From Collybia mongolica (Eukaryota; Basidiomycota; Agaricomycetes; Agaricales; Clitocybaceae): a DNA stretch of 64,000 nucleotides. Positions 1-9,583 of the stretch are shown one piece after another. The stretch is from NCBI GenBank assembly GCA_013420905.1, contig JAAXNY010000004.1:186001-250000 (forward strand), given 5' to 3'. The translations under genes and the position numbers were made by a program. Under the pieces are notes generated by a model, which worked only from the letters and a program-made list of their open reading frames with translations, ran no database searches and was not told the DNA's origin. The stretch's first letter is position 1. The number at the start of each line of letters is the position of its first letter.

Positions 1-1164
1 GCCCCGAAAGTGGTGGCAGAGCAGGACGACGTAGGAGTGAGTGCGACGCCGAAGGTCGCAGGGAAGAAAGGTAGTACCAGGGTCAAGAGCAAAGCGGTGG
101 TGGAGAGTGACGAAGATGATGAAGAACCGGCGGAAACCCCGACAAGGCCCAAACCTTGTCCGGTTTTCAAGAAAAAAGGTGTGTTGTTTGATGGCATAGT
201 TCTTACTGCAAGGCCAAAAACGACTCGAGCAGAGTCCTCCTCTGCTGTGGCTCCGCGAGACACATCGCCCGAGAACTCCAAACCTGTAACAAAGGTGGCG
301 GGGAAGAAACGGAAAACTGCGGCAAAAGGGGATGAAGCGGCGCGAGAAGTGAAGCGGAGGAGGGGTCGCGGGGTCACTAAGGCGTACACTGCGTACTTGG
401 GAGAAGCCACGCAGTTGTCCGACGTGGTTCATTCTTTTGTTTTGTCTGTCGATTCGTGTTGAACGTCCATCTCCCAGGTCTACAAACATCGTTGCGAGGG
501 ATGTCGCGGGTCCAACCTAAAGGTCTGCGTCGGGGCGAAGGGGGAGAACAGATGCCATGGGTGCGCCTTCAAACGCAAGCCCTGTGTTGCGAGAGCTCAG
601 AAATTTGCGCCGCGATTCCCGGACGCCAAGGATGGAGACGGATTCGATACCTTGGAAGGTTTCTATGTGGATGATGAGGATGTGGAAGTAGAAGTTGTGA
701 AGGGGAAGACGAAGGAAGTTGACGAAGATGACGACGAGGATGAGGATGCAGCGGGGTCAGACGAAGAAGAAAGGTCGGACGACATCGAGGAGATCTCCCC
801 GACAATCGTCATCCCTCCTACGAAGAAAACTACGCCCGTGGTCAAAGAAGAACCCCCTGTTCGTCGAAGTCCAAATCCGCCGCGCCGGGCGCGCACCAGT
901 ACTGACGTCAAACTACCTGTGATGTCCGCCGCTGGAAAGGTTTACAAGAGAGGTGGAAAGGTAGCAACTGGGGCATCTCAATCGAACTCGCAGGCCAAGG
1001 CCCCTACCTTGGACATCTCAAACGCACGCGGAGTTGCAGGAATGCAGGCCAAGCACCTGGGGGACGAGATCCAGCGTCTCGAGACGTTGGTGGACGTCCA
1101 CCTTGCCATGATTGCGACTCTCCGATCCCAAAAGGCCGAGTTGGACGCCGCTGCGAAGAAGTAG
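1..1164 (+). CDS. Cysteine-motif acidic coiled-coil protein, 5' partial
   Basis: The frame is open from the window edge, so the 5' end is missing. A stop at 460-462 lies inside a 54-nt intron (424-477, gtggtt...cag, phase 0), and both exons share one frame. After a basic, Lys-rich N-terminal part comes a cysteine block encoded about 490-590 (CEGC, then VC, then CHGC and PC), resembling a small zinc-binding module. A long Asp/Glu-rich stretch follows (about 655-790), then a Pro/Arg-rich linker and a C-terminal coiled coil with heptad Leu residues. I do not recognise a named family; DNA or chromatin association is only inferred from composition. It is convergent with the retroelement pol 375 bp away, and both share GCGAAGTAAG-type words, so it may be element cargo rather than a host gene. 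Confidence 0.6.
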
Positions 1165-1538
1165 AAGGGGGTTTGGAAGATTTTTTGTTTTTACATCTCG
1201 TTGTGTATATCTTGAGTCGCGCGCAATAGCAATGCGCAGATTTTCGTTCTTGCCTTGTGTGAATTAGTAAAGAAAGATCGCGAAGTAAGGTAGAGTGAAA
1301 AGAAAATGAAATGAATAAGGCACAAAAGGGGGGGGGGCCTCCTCCCCTAGACTGAATACTGACTGTCCCCAGGAAGAAGGCATGAGGGAAAGGAAATAGA
1401 ATCTAGTAAGTGCGCAATTGATGAGAGACGATGTAAACTGAGTAGGGGTGGGGAATGAGAGAGTCCATAGAAATTTGCGAAGTAAAGAGGCGAATTAAAA
1501 GGGGAGAATGGGAGAGAATGGGAAAGAGAAATAAATAA
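1165..1538. other. Convergent 3' untranslated gap
   Basis: This 374-bp interval lies between the stop of the + strand gene and the stop of the minus-strand integrase. It holds a run of nine or ten G at about 1328-1337 followed by cctcctcccct, which on the minus strand is a purine-rich tract (AGGGGAGGAGG). That could be a polypurine tract, but no TG-starting LTR follows it directly. GCGAAGTAA words like those near the LTR occur at about 1273 and 1478. Confidence 0.4.
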
Positions 1539-3320
1539 CTAATCATGGTTATCGTCATCGGTGAAGTCGGGGAAATCAGCTCCATTGTATTCTTCATCAG
1601 CTTCGTCTGAATCTTCTCTGCGCTGCAGTTCCGCACGAGATATGTCGATTTTGTCAAGTATGCCAGCCAAAGGAAGCGAAGTGCACGCGTAGTAAGGAAT
1701 GACGCGGAAGGCTCCTACCGGTGACGCCAGGATTGTTCCATCTAACTCCGCCAAGATGTAAGCTCCTCCACGGTTGCGGGACACGACGATATAAGGTCCC
1801 AAGTATCGAGGTCTCATTTTGCGATTGAGGGATTTCTCGATCTGCGTGTTGCGCATCAGGACAAGTGCACCGCGCGCGAAGTTAAAATCTTTGATCTTGG
1901 TCGGGTGTTGTGCTGAGAATCGATGCATATGTTGTTGGCGAGCTTTGAACACGCGTTGACGGAGGTCTTCCAGATCAGATTGGCGACGCTGAAGTTGACG
2001 AGCACGACGAACGATGAGATCTTCCGGACTGAGGATGGAATCAGGAGGAGGGAGAAGGTATGTTGCCTCATCAATGTCGAAAGGTAAAATGGGATGAATA
2101 CCGTGCGCCGCGAAGTAAGGACTGTAGCCTAGAGTGCGCGTTGGGGTAATGCGCTCCGCCCAAAGTGCAGAGTAAAATCCTCGGAACCACTTCTTCTCAA
2201 CTCCATCTGCGATCTTGTAGAGGACTTGTCGCAGGTCCCAGTGCTTGCGCTCTACTGGACCATTGGCTTGCGCATTGTATCCCGAAATAGTGATATGTCG
2301 AATTTTGTGTCGGTTTGCAAGTTCGGACGCAGCCTTGACGAAGGGTCCCCCATTGTCCGTGACTATTTCAGAGAGGGCACCCCACCTACAAATAATATCT
2401 TGAAAAATAAAGTCAGCTAAAGTTTCATGATTTTCTGCGCGGAGCATGCGAGCTTCGGGATAAGAAGAAAGAGAACAACGAGCATGTACGACGTAGCGGA
2501 ACCCTCCCGCACTAGGCATCATCATTGTGTCGATGTATACCTTGCGAAACAGCGGAGCAGGCATCGCGACTACGGGCGGAATATTGATCTTTCGCGTCTG
2601 TCGGGTTTGGCAGATGTGGCAAGAATCCACAAACCACTTGACGTTCGCTCGGAGATGGGGCCACCAGAAACGCTCAATAAGGTGAGCTTTTGTCGGATAA
2701 ATACCGCGATGCCCCACAAAGTCGTGCGCTTGGATTATCAGTGCCAAGCGACGAATTGGGGGAATGACTACTTTATGAAAACCATGAATGTCCTTACGCC
2801 ATAATACTTTACCCTTGAAGAAGAATAGTTGCGCATATCGAATTAGTCTCTTGAAGTCTTGATCATTCATGCCGGAGGGTCGCTGGGTACCTTGGAGGAA
2901 GGTGACAATGGTGTTAAGTCTCAAGTCGGAGTCGTCCTGTTCTTTACTTCGCGGAATAGCTACTTCGTCTGCTGGAGGAGGTGGTGGAGGGGTAAAGTCG
3001 GGAAATGTTTCTATGGTGTCGGTGAAGGTGGATCGATAATCTGCGAAAGAGGAGGATGGGGTGCGAGTGAAACGGAAAGCATTGCTGTCAGATGTCTTGA
3101 GTGTAATGAGCGAAACGTAGGTTTTTGCGTTGTGCGTGACTGGGACTCTGTTGATGAGATGCATGAATCCATACGCGCGGTCGATCCAATCTTCAAAGTC
3201 ATCATCTTCCGGAGGAGGATCCTCGGGTTGCGCAATTCGGCGGGAAAGTCCATCAGGTCCGTGTGTGACTCCTGGAACATGGACGAGCTTGAAATCGAAC
3301 AAGAGAATACCTGCGATCCA
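1539..3320 (-). pseudogene. Ty3 integrase (pol 3' part, cut off by in-frame TGA)
   Basis: This is the integrase part of pol, reading on from the RT frame after a TGA. Near its start is VPGVTHGPDGLSR, the RNase H tail. An HHCC zinc domain follows (HDFVGH, later CHIC). The catalytic core shows Asp in YIDTM, Asp in TDNGGPF and Glu in GPVERKH, giving a DD35E-like triad. A GPY module (RPRYLGPYIV) sits near the C-terminus, followed by an acidic tail. The frame has no further stops over about 590 codons, so the integrase is intact in itself but could only be made by readthrough or internal initiation. Confidence 0.85.
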
Positions 3321-5558
3321 TCAGTTGATAGTGGCGTTCGGTTGGATATCTGGGTTGTTGAGCATGCCTTTGATGTATTTCGCGTCAACTTCGACAATGA
3401 GATGCTTCACTCCTATGATATAAAGTCGCGTGGCACGTAGTGCGCGGAATAAGCCATATAGCTTGAGCTTCGGTTGTGAATACTTTGCTTCGCGTTCGTT
3501 GAGGAGAATGGACCCAAATCTACTAGGGTATCGTTGTGTTTGTGAGTCGGGACGCTGCTGCGCAAGAACATAGCCAATCGCGATGTAAGAAGTGTCCACT
3601 GAGAGGTAGACGGGTCGCTCGCTGGTGTAGTCGAGAGTACGAACTGCGGGGGAATGAATGATTGCATGCTTGAGGGCTTCCTGGGATGCCCTTTCTTCGG
3701 GTCCAAAGACAAATTCGGTGTCCTTGCGTGTGAGACAAGTGAGGGGTCGAGCTATGGTTGCGAAGTCCTTAATGAAAATGCGCATGAGGCCAGCGGTGCC
3801 TAGAAAGGCTCGGACATCTGAGAGGTTGGTACAAGGACCCCAATCGCGAATCTTGGCAACTTTACTTTCTACTGCTTGTCTTCCTTCATACGTACACCGG
3901 TGTCCGACAATAAGGGTTTCGGGAACGCAAAGAAAGGCCTTGGGACCTGACCAGGTACAATGGACATAGCGAATGCGCTGGACGACTCGATTGAGATTTT
4001 GGAAGTGCTCCCAAACGAATCGACGAATGCCTGGGTTATCTGGATGAGTTTCGTACAATCCATCTGGAAGTTCGTAACGCGTGGGTGGACCTTTGATTGG
4101 CGCATCATTGATGAATGGGATTGTGATGTCTGGGATTTCGTCTTGTAGAACATGCGTTACATCGCCGTGGAAGATGGGGACCGAGTTAGCCCATCCCATT
4201 GGTACTGAGGTGAGTCGGAACGTTCCTAGAGGGGTTTGGAATGTTGTGAGATCGCGAGACTCAACTGCTAGTGCGCGTTCATCATATCCAACAAATAAAT
4301 CTAGAAGTCCGTAACATGCACGAGCTCCGCACGACTCAGCGAGCTGTTCAGTGTACGGCGGCATTCCCGAATCGCGAATTGTAACTGCGTTGAGTGGTTG
4401 GAGGTCGTGTACGATTCGTAACTTGCCTCCGCCTTTGCGAAGTACGGTAAACCATTTTGAGCGGTAAGACGAGTTCGACTGTTCATATACACCAGCTGCA
4501 ATCTTTTCGCGCACAATGTCGAGAACGTCGTTGTAGATGCCTGGCGGAATGGGGATGTTTTTGAGCGCCCAAGGTACGTGTTCGGTAATGGCCATTCGGA
4601 CAGGAGGGAAGAAGTCCTTGCGAAATGAACCCTTCTGCGACTCGTTCCATGCGAACCCATCGTTGTTGATCATCATAAAGTTGTGCATGAATCGGCGCTC
4701 TTCCGAAATAAGAAATCCGGGAGGGTGGTTCTTCTCAATAATGTTGTAGCCATCTTCGTTGTAACGACCCGTTGGAGTGAAGTCGGATGTGATTGGGGAA
4801 AGGATGGGAGTGGATGCAAGTGGATCGCCTTGAATGTTTCGGACGATGCGGAAATCCTCTGGTAAGGTTGCGGGAACTGCTTTGACTTTCTTCGCAACTG
4901 GCTTGTACTTCCTCTTGACAGCTAGTGCGAGGCGTTCGGGAAAGGTCTGGTTTGCAACAGACTTTGATACTTGAGACTCTACCTGGCATAATGCAGGCAC
5001 GACTACCCGGCGCGATGCGGGCACGACTACCTGACTCAATGCAGGCACGACTACCCGGCGCGATGCAGGCATGACTACCTGACTCAATGCAGGCACGATA
5101 ACTTCGGAGACTACCTGGCGCGATGCAGGCACGGATACCTGACTCGATGCAGGCACGGACTGATAAACTGACTTGAACTTAGCGAACTCGGTTCGCTCGT
5201 GCTTCGCGGAAACTGATGATGGAACTTGAGAGGAATCGGACGAGGAGTAGTTTGAAACTAAATCGGATTTTGGTGCACTATTACTGGGGAGTGTATATGT
5301 AGTTGAGTCAGGAGTAGGGGTTAACGACTTAGCAAATTGGGTATAGATCGCGGGGTTTGCGACTTCGGAGTAAGAAGTGGAACGAGTGGAATCTGTAAGA
5401 GTAGCGGAGCGGATTGAAACAGCGTAGCCTGGAATAGAATGGGTATCGTAAATAGAAGGAATGGAGGATAATTGAGTGGTGTGAGAAAGCTTATACGCGG
5501 AAACTACGAATGGGATCTCTCCTTGAGTGTCTGGGTCACTCAAATCCTCGATATTCAA
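3321..5558 (-). pseudogene. Ty3 reverse transcriptase-RNase H, catalytic Asp lost
   Basis: The frame has no early ATG; it overlaps the end of the protease in the -1 frame and begins at a TTG at 5558, as expected if it is made by frameshifting. A Ser-rich linker with 24-bp coding repeats precedes the polymerase. RT motifs are visible: LRIVHDLQPLN, LLDLFVGYDER (motif A Asp kept) and SVPMGWANS. The YxDD box reads FINDA, so the first catalytic Asp is Asn (codon 4107-4109). An RNase H part follows (VYLSVDTS, Asp kept). The frame ends at TGA 3321-3323, directly before a TGG codon that continues in frame into integrase. The family normally has Arg there. Confidence 0.85.
4981..5165 (-). repeat. 24-bp coding minisatellite in pol linker
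   Basis: About seven copies of a 24-bp unit occur in two alternating versions (gcgcgatgcaggcacg-type and actcaatgcaggcacg-type), giving a 48-bp higher-order period. The repeats stay in frame and encode alternating octapeptides of the PALSQVVV and PASRRVVV kind upstream of the RT domain. A short insertion (about 5100-5115) interrupts the array. Confidence 0.8.
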
Positions 5559-6169
5559 AAATTTCCGATCGCCGCCATTGGTAATTCGTGTTGTTCTGGA
5601 GTAGGAGGAGGAATCTTGAATCGCGGCTTGCCTCGTTTGAAAGTTGGGACAGTGGTGGCTTTCTCCGAGTTGGGATCATAAAGGGTGATGACTTGATCGC
5701 CATTAGTCGAATTCTTGACCTGCGAGGCAGTGAGTACATCGAAGGGGCGACCTAAAAGAATGTCGTAGGCTGGTTCGCGAATGACGTGCACTTGCAAGTA
5801 GAACTTGATTCCGCCGATCTCGAGTTCTAAGTTCTCAACCAGACCCTTGGAGAGATCCTTGGTGCAGTTCGCGGCTTGTAAGGAGATGCGGACGTCGGGG
5901 TTGAGCGCGCGATTGAGTGTCAACCAGACAGCTTCTGACATGACGACGACCTCTGATCCCGGATCTAAGATAGCTTCAATCTCATGGAGTCCCTCGACGA
6001 GAGGACTGATGGCGCGAAGTGCGCAGGATTCCTTCGCAACGACGAGGAGTTCGTTAACCTGGTGCGCAGCAAGTGATTGCTGAAAGACTTGGCGGGTGTC
6101 GGTAGTAACGTAGGCTGGGGCAGTCTTAATGTAAGGAGGAACCTTTCGCGTGGTAGTTGCCTCTTTCAT
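5555..6169 (-). CDS. Ty3 aspartic protease
   Basis: The 204-residue frame starts with an ATG that overlaps the gag stop as ATGA, so it could be reached by termination-reinitiation or by a -1 slip. The catalytic loop reads ILDPGSEVVVMS, a DPGS variant of the usual D[ST]G, in a retropepsin-like fold. The later LLGRPFDVL resembles the conserved flap-to-core LGR-type motif. The C-terminal part leads into the slippery heptamer and TGA. The role would be processing of the Gag-Pol polyprotein in the particle. The Pro in DPGS recurs in my memory of related fungal elements, so I do not treat it as a lesion. Confidence 0.75.
   Translation of the reverse strand: MKEATTTRKVPPYIKTAPAYVTTDTRQVFQQSLAAHQVNELLVVAKESCALRAISPLVEGLHEIEAILDPGSEVVVMSEAVWLTLNRALNPDVRISLQAANCTKDLSKGLVENLELEIGGIKFYLQVHVIREPAYDILLGRPFDVLTASQVKNSTNGDQVITLYDPNSEKATTVPTFKRGKPRFKIPPPTPEQHELPMAAIGNF
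5558..5564 (-). promoter_or_regulatory. Putative -1 ribosomal frameshift site A AAT TTT
   Basis: On the minus strand the protease ends GGA AAT TTT TGA. The heptamer A AAT TTT fits the X XXY YYZ slippery rule in the zero frame and sits directly before the stop. A one-base backward slip joins the protease exactly to the RT frame (TTG AAT ATC). No downstream stem or pseudoknot was verified. Confidence 0.6.
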
Positions 6170-8220
6170 TTGCTTCCGAACTTCGGGGGACGACGCAAGT
6201 ATCTCGCGCGCAGTAACTGTGACTTGAGCATCCAGGATGCGATCGGAGCCGCGTAGCGATAATTGACTTCTTCCTTTGGTTGCGGATCATCTTTAGTTAC
6301 TTGAACACCAGGTGGATAAACAGCTTTGGTAGGTTGTGTCGACGATATGGGGGATGGTTGAGTGGTGGATGAGCTGGAATTACTGGATTGTGTCGCGTCG
6401 GATGCAACTGCAGGTGAATCGCGTGCTTTTGCCTTGTTCTGAGGGATCTGAACGCCATCGAACTTGACTCGCGACTTGCGCTTGAGTTCCAAAACGTAGG
6501 CCTCAGCTGCTGCGATTTCCGCCTGATCTTCCCTCAGAGCTTCATCATCATCTACTAATTCGTTCATGTTGACCTGCGCAACTGTAGTCGAGTCTACTTC
6601 GGGAGACACGATCTCCAACATCGCAGCAGTGCGTTGGGGAACGGGGTTGTTTTCCTGGAAAAAGCGATCGACGCACTGAAGTAGAGTTTCTCCAGGGTTG
6701 CTGCGCGGAAGGGGCGATCCATCGTTCATAACGATTCGATTGTTTTCGCGACGTAGTCGGTTCTCATTGATGTAGCGCTGAACCGTGTTGCAGTTGCGAA
6801 TGCCGTGTCCGTCTTGTCCACAGAAGTTGCAGGTGAATCGGCCTTGTTGCGCATTGTAGTTGTAATTGCCACCTCGTTGTTGTTGCTGTTGTTGTTGAAG
6901 GAACGGCAAGAGTTCGTTTCGGATAGATGTCGCGAACTCGTTTCTCATGGTGGTGGCAATGGTGGTTGCGAACGTATTCAAGTCAGACGCGACGATGCCT
7001 GGCGCACGAGGTAACAGCTGATAGGCTTCGGGCGCAGCTGGCGCGGGGGCTGGGGCTGGAGCAGGTGCTTGTGCGACCTGAGCAGGGGGTGCTTGATACG
7101 TTTGAGCAGCTGGCTGTTGATAGATTGCAGCGGGCGGTCTAGCGTTTGCGGGAGGAACGATGTGCGCAAGATAAGGGTTGTTGAATGGGACCTGAACTGG
7201 TTGAGGCGCAGGGTTGGGTTGTTGGAATTGCTGACCCGCAGCGCCCGAAGCGTTGAACGGATTTGCGGGCATAAATGCCGCCGCAAGAGAGAAGGGATTT
7301 CCTGCATCGATCGCCGAAGTTCCATCAACTGCGCCAAGTCCGGCTCTATATAATTCGGCCAGGGGAAAAGCCTCGTTGACGTGCTGGTTGGGGAAACGAA
7401 TCTGTAAACGGAATATTGTTTTCGCCGCAATGTCCGAAGGTAAACCCCTGAGGAACTTGTCTTGAATCTCCCGCTTCCCAATGCGGTCTTTGCTGGCGAG
7501 TTGATCGACAATTCCCTTGAATGTGCGATAATACGCACCATAACTTCCTGTAGATCGGATCCCCTGAGCTTGAGTGTTGGCAATGAGCTCGTCGAGGTCT
7601 GTGAAACGGTAGGCATCCTCGATTGAAGATCCTGGATAGAGTTTGGCGATCGCGGTTTTAAAATCGTCAAAGGTTTTGGAAGTGTCCGCGTACTCTGGTT
7701 CCTTCTGCCAGAGCAGTGCGGTTGGAACGTCGATGTAGCGGAGAATGTCTTCCTTCTTCTGTTGGTTGCTCAGTCCGACGAGTTGCGCAAGATGCTCGAA
7801 GTCCTGAAAGAACCGTTTGAGAGAGTGTGCCTGCCCATCAAACTGCGGAGCGGTGGAGCTAGTTCGCGTGGGCATATAGGCTGGGTATCCTGCCACGTGC
7901 TGAGTTACTGCGGGGACCTGAACGCGTGGAGCCGCTTGTTGTGCAAGTGCGGGTTGTCGGAACACATTGAACGTGGCTGGTTGTGGAGCGGTGGCACTGT
8001 TCGCGGCTGCAGGGCCAGTTTGCGGTAGCGGAGGACTGGGTGATCGCGGGGATTGGGGAAGTGGAATCTGTGCCTCAACTGTGGTCGGAACGCTTCCCGA
8101 GAAGTACGCCGCTGTTGCTTCCGGAATGTGCAGAGATGAGAGATAGCCGCCACCCAAATACAATCCTTCAGGTTCCTGCTTCGGTACGTCGGCGTTGGAC
8201 TTTCCGAATGGAATAGACAT
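6166..8220 (-). CDS. Ty3 Gag with CCHC zinc knuckle
   Basis: This 684-residue frame starts at ATG 8220-8218. The middle (encoded about 7280-7780) holds a retrotransposon capsid-like region, with FFQDFEHLAQLVG and later FLRGLPSDIA. A Pro/Ala- and Gln-rich stretch includes runs of PA dipeptides and seven Gln. A single CCHC knuckle follows (CNFCGQDGHGIRNC, encoded about 6790-6835), the nucleic-acid-binding element of nucleocapsid. The C-terminus is acidic then Ser/Pro-rich and ends at TGA 6168-6166. No internal lesion is visible, in contrast with pol. Gag would assemble the cytoplasmic particle and bind the element RNA. Confidence 0.85.
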   Translation of the reverse strand: MSIPFGKSNADVPKQEPEGLYLGGGYLSSLHIPEATAAYFSGSVPTTVEAQIPLPQSPRSPSPPLPQTGPAAANSATAPQPATFNVFRQPALAQQAAPRVQVPAVTQHVAGYPAYMPTRTSSTAPQFDGQAHSLKRFFQDFEHLAQLVGLSNQQKKEDILRYIDVPTALLWQKEPEYADTSKTFDDFKTAIAKLYPGSSIEDAYRFTDLDELIANTQAQGIRSTGSYGAYYRTFKGIVDQLASKDRIGKREIQDKFLRGLPSDIAAKTIFRLQIRFPNQHVNEAFPLAELYRAGLGAVDGTSAIDAGNPFSLAAAFMPANPFNASGAAGQQFQQPNPAPQPVQVPFNNPYLAHIVPPANARPPAAIYQQPAAQTYQAPPAQVAQAPAPAPAPAPAAPEAYQLLPRAPGIVASDLNTFATTIATTMRNEFATSIRNELLPFLQQQQQQQRGGNYNYNAQQGRFTCNFCGQDGHGIRNCNTVQRYINENRLRRENNRIVMNDGSPLPRSNPGETLLQCVDRFFQENNPVPQRTAAMLEIVSPEVDSTTVAQVNMNELVDDDEALREDQAEIAAAEAYVLELKRKSRVKFDGVQIPQNKAKARDSPAVASDATQSSNSSSSTTQPSPISSTQPTKAVYPPGVQVTKDDPQPKEEVNYRYAAPIASWMLKSQLLRARYLRRPPKFGSK

Positions 8221-8582
8221 GGCTGGAGTGAATGAGGGAGTGATAAATGGAGAGGTCGAAAACGGAGATATGGATGAGGGAGTTGAGAAGTCGGAGATGT
8301 TGAGGTTTGGAGGTGATTCAATCGGCGTGACTGTCTTGTCTGTAGACCAGTCTGAGTCTTGCGAGGGATCAGGAGTCGTCAGGGTGTGTAAAGAAGGAAT
8401 GGAAAACTCAAGTTGCGAATAAAGGGTTCAATCGCGCGAACGAACTACAGAGTGTGGGTGAGTTTGTGATGTTCGCGATTCGCGACGTTGCTGAGAGATA
8501 ACTGGATCGGATACAACCCTGTGGATTTCTTCTCGTAGATTCCGAGTTGGTGTGACTGATTCCTCGCCTGAAATGATTAGAA
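8221..8582 (-). other. Retroelement leader between PBS and gag
   Basis: About 360 bp separate the primer-binding site from the gag ATG. I see no gene in it. It forms the 5' untranslated leader of the genomic RNA on the minus strand. Confidence 0.55.
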
Positions 8583-8602
8583 AACCCTCGCGGTGGGCTC
8601 CA
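8583..8602 (-). promoter_or_regulatory. tRNA primer-binding site
   Basis: On the minus strand the sequence is TGGAGCCCACCGCGAGGGTT. It begins with TGG, the complement of a tRNA CCA end, and lies between gag and the putative LTR end (TGTCA, three bases away). The same 20 bases recur at 9974-9993. I could not name the tRNA. Confidence 0.6.
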
Positions 8603-8605
8603 AAT

Positions 8606-9286
8606 TGACAGTTACGAGTCTGTGCGAGATGTGAGAACTAAGTGCGCGTTCTTATCTCGCAGGTCCTCTCCTAGAAAGTGAGGGGTGTTTTCTGTATCAA
8701 AAGGAGGGAGAAGATATCAGTGCACAGTTCGGAGTACGGAGAATTACCAAGGGGAGTGCGTAACACGCGCGAAGTAAGAGGTACGCTTAGTGACTAACAA
8801 ACCAAACGAGTTGTGAGACTTCGACACTAAAAGACGCAAAGTGCGCAACGCGCAACTGAAATGCGGACTTAGAGGTTCGAGATTCTCCGCGCACAAAGTC
8901 GCGAGCTTAAGACGACAACGATTAAGGTGCTGCCCTGTAGTTCACGAACGAAACGTATACAGGCGTGCGCGAACTTCGTGTCAATAAGTCGGAGCAGTTG
9001 TGAACTTGTTGAGTATGCACAGAAGCGTTTGAGAGCGAAGTTTAGATGTAGAGAGGAGGGGAAAGTGTCCTGATTCTCTAGTAGTAAAGTACAGAGGTTT
9101 TTATACTAACTACATGGAATCTAAATGGAGATGTAAGGTAAAATTTTCAAGTAGGAGAAAGGTGAGTTGAGATACAAACTACTAAATTAAGATAAACTCG
9201 CGCGACGGCGAACTAAGGAATACCTAAGAGATAAGGCGAGCGTGCCTAGAACGGAGATCACTAATTAACTGAACGCCGGGATGTCA
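8606..9286 (-). repeat. Putative 5' LTR
   Basis: On the + strand the interval opens TGACAG directly beyond the primer-binding site and closes GGATGTCA, giving TGACA/TGTCA inverted ends and a length of 681 bp. The other LTR copy is not in the window, so the far boundary rests only on the short terminal repeat. The interior is rich in GCGCGAAGTAAG-like words. Confidence 0.35.
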
Positions 9287-9394
9287 ATCCTTGATCGGAA
9301 ACGGAGCAGGGTCGTTGAGACGGAAAGGACTTCCGCGACCGACTTGTGGAGTGGCGTTCCCGGGGTCCCCGAGACGGAACAGAGTTAAAGCGCG

Positions 9395-9510
9395 CGAAGT
9401 AGGTCAAGCCCGAAGATCCCGAAGTAAGAGAGAAGTTTGCGAAATAAGCGTGTATGAGAGTCGCGAAGTAAGATTGAGAATGAGGGATTGCGCGCGAAGT
9501 AAGCCGTGTG
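9395..9510 (+). repeat. Dispersed GCGCGAAGTAAG words
   Basis: Five copies or near copies of (GC)GCGAAGTAAG occur at roughly 20-40 bp spacing (about 9389, 9420, 9433, 9462 and 9493). Further copies are near 8766 and 1273. They look like a regulatory or low-complexity word of this element. Confidence 0.5.
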
Positions 9511-9583
9511 TAGATGCGTGCGAATGAGAGTAGGAAATGGGTATACTTGTGAGCGCGAAATACGATTGAACGAGGAATAACAT

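Larger units (their letters stand above)
1165..9286 (-). mobile_element. Ty3/Gypsy LTR retrotransposon, mostly complete but inactivated
   Basis: On the minus strand the order is LTR candidate, primer-binding site, gag, protease, RT-RNase H, integrase, which is the Ty3/Gypsy order (integrase last). The integrase carries the GPY motif near its C-terminus, and no chromodomain was seen. The 3' LTR was not found; it may lie left of the window, which would place the antisense gene (1-1164) inside the element. Two point lesions in pol make this copy non-autonomous. The left limit given here is arbitrary. Confidence 0.75.

Noticed and set aside
1325..1350. Polypurine tract and start of a 3' LTR
   Set aside because: The minus-strand purine run is followed by a C run, and no TG-starting repeat matching the right-hand LTR candidate was seen before the neighbouring gene.
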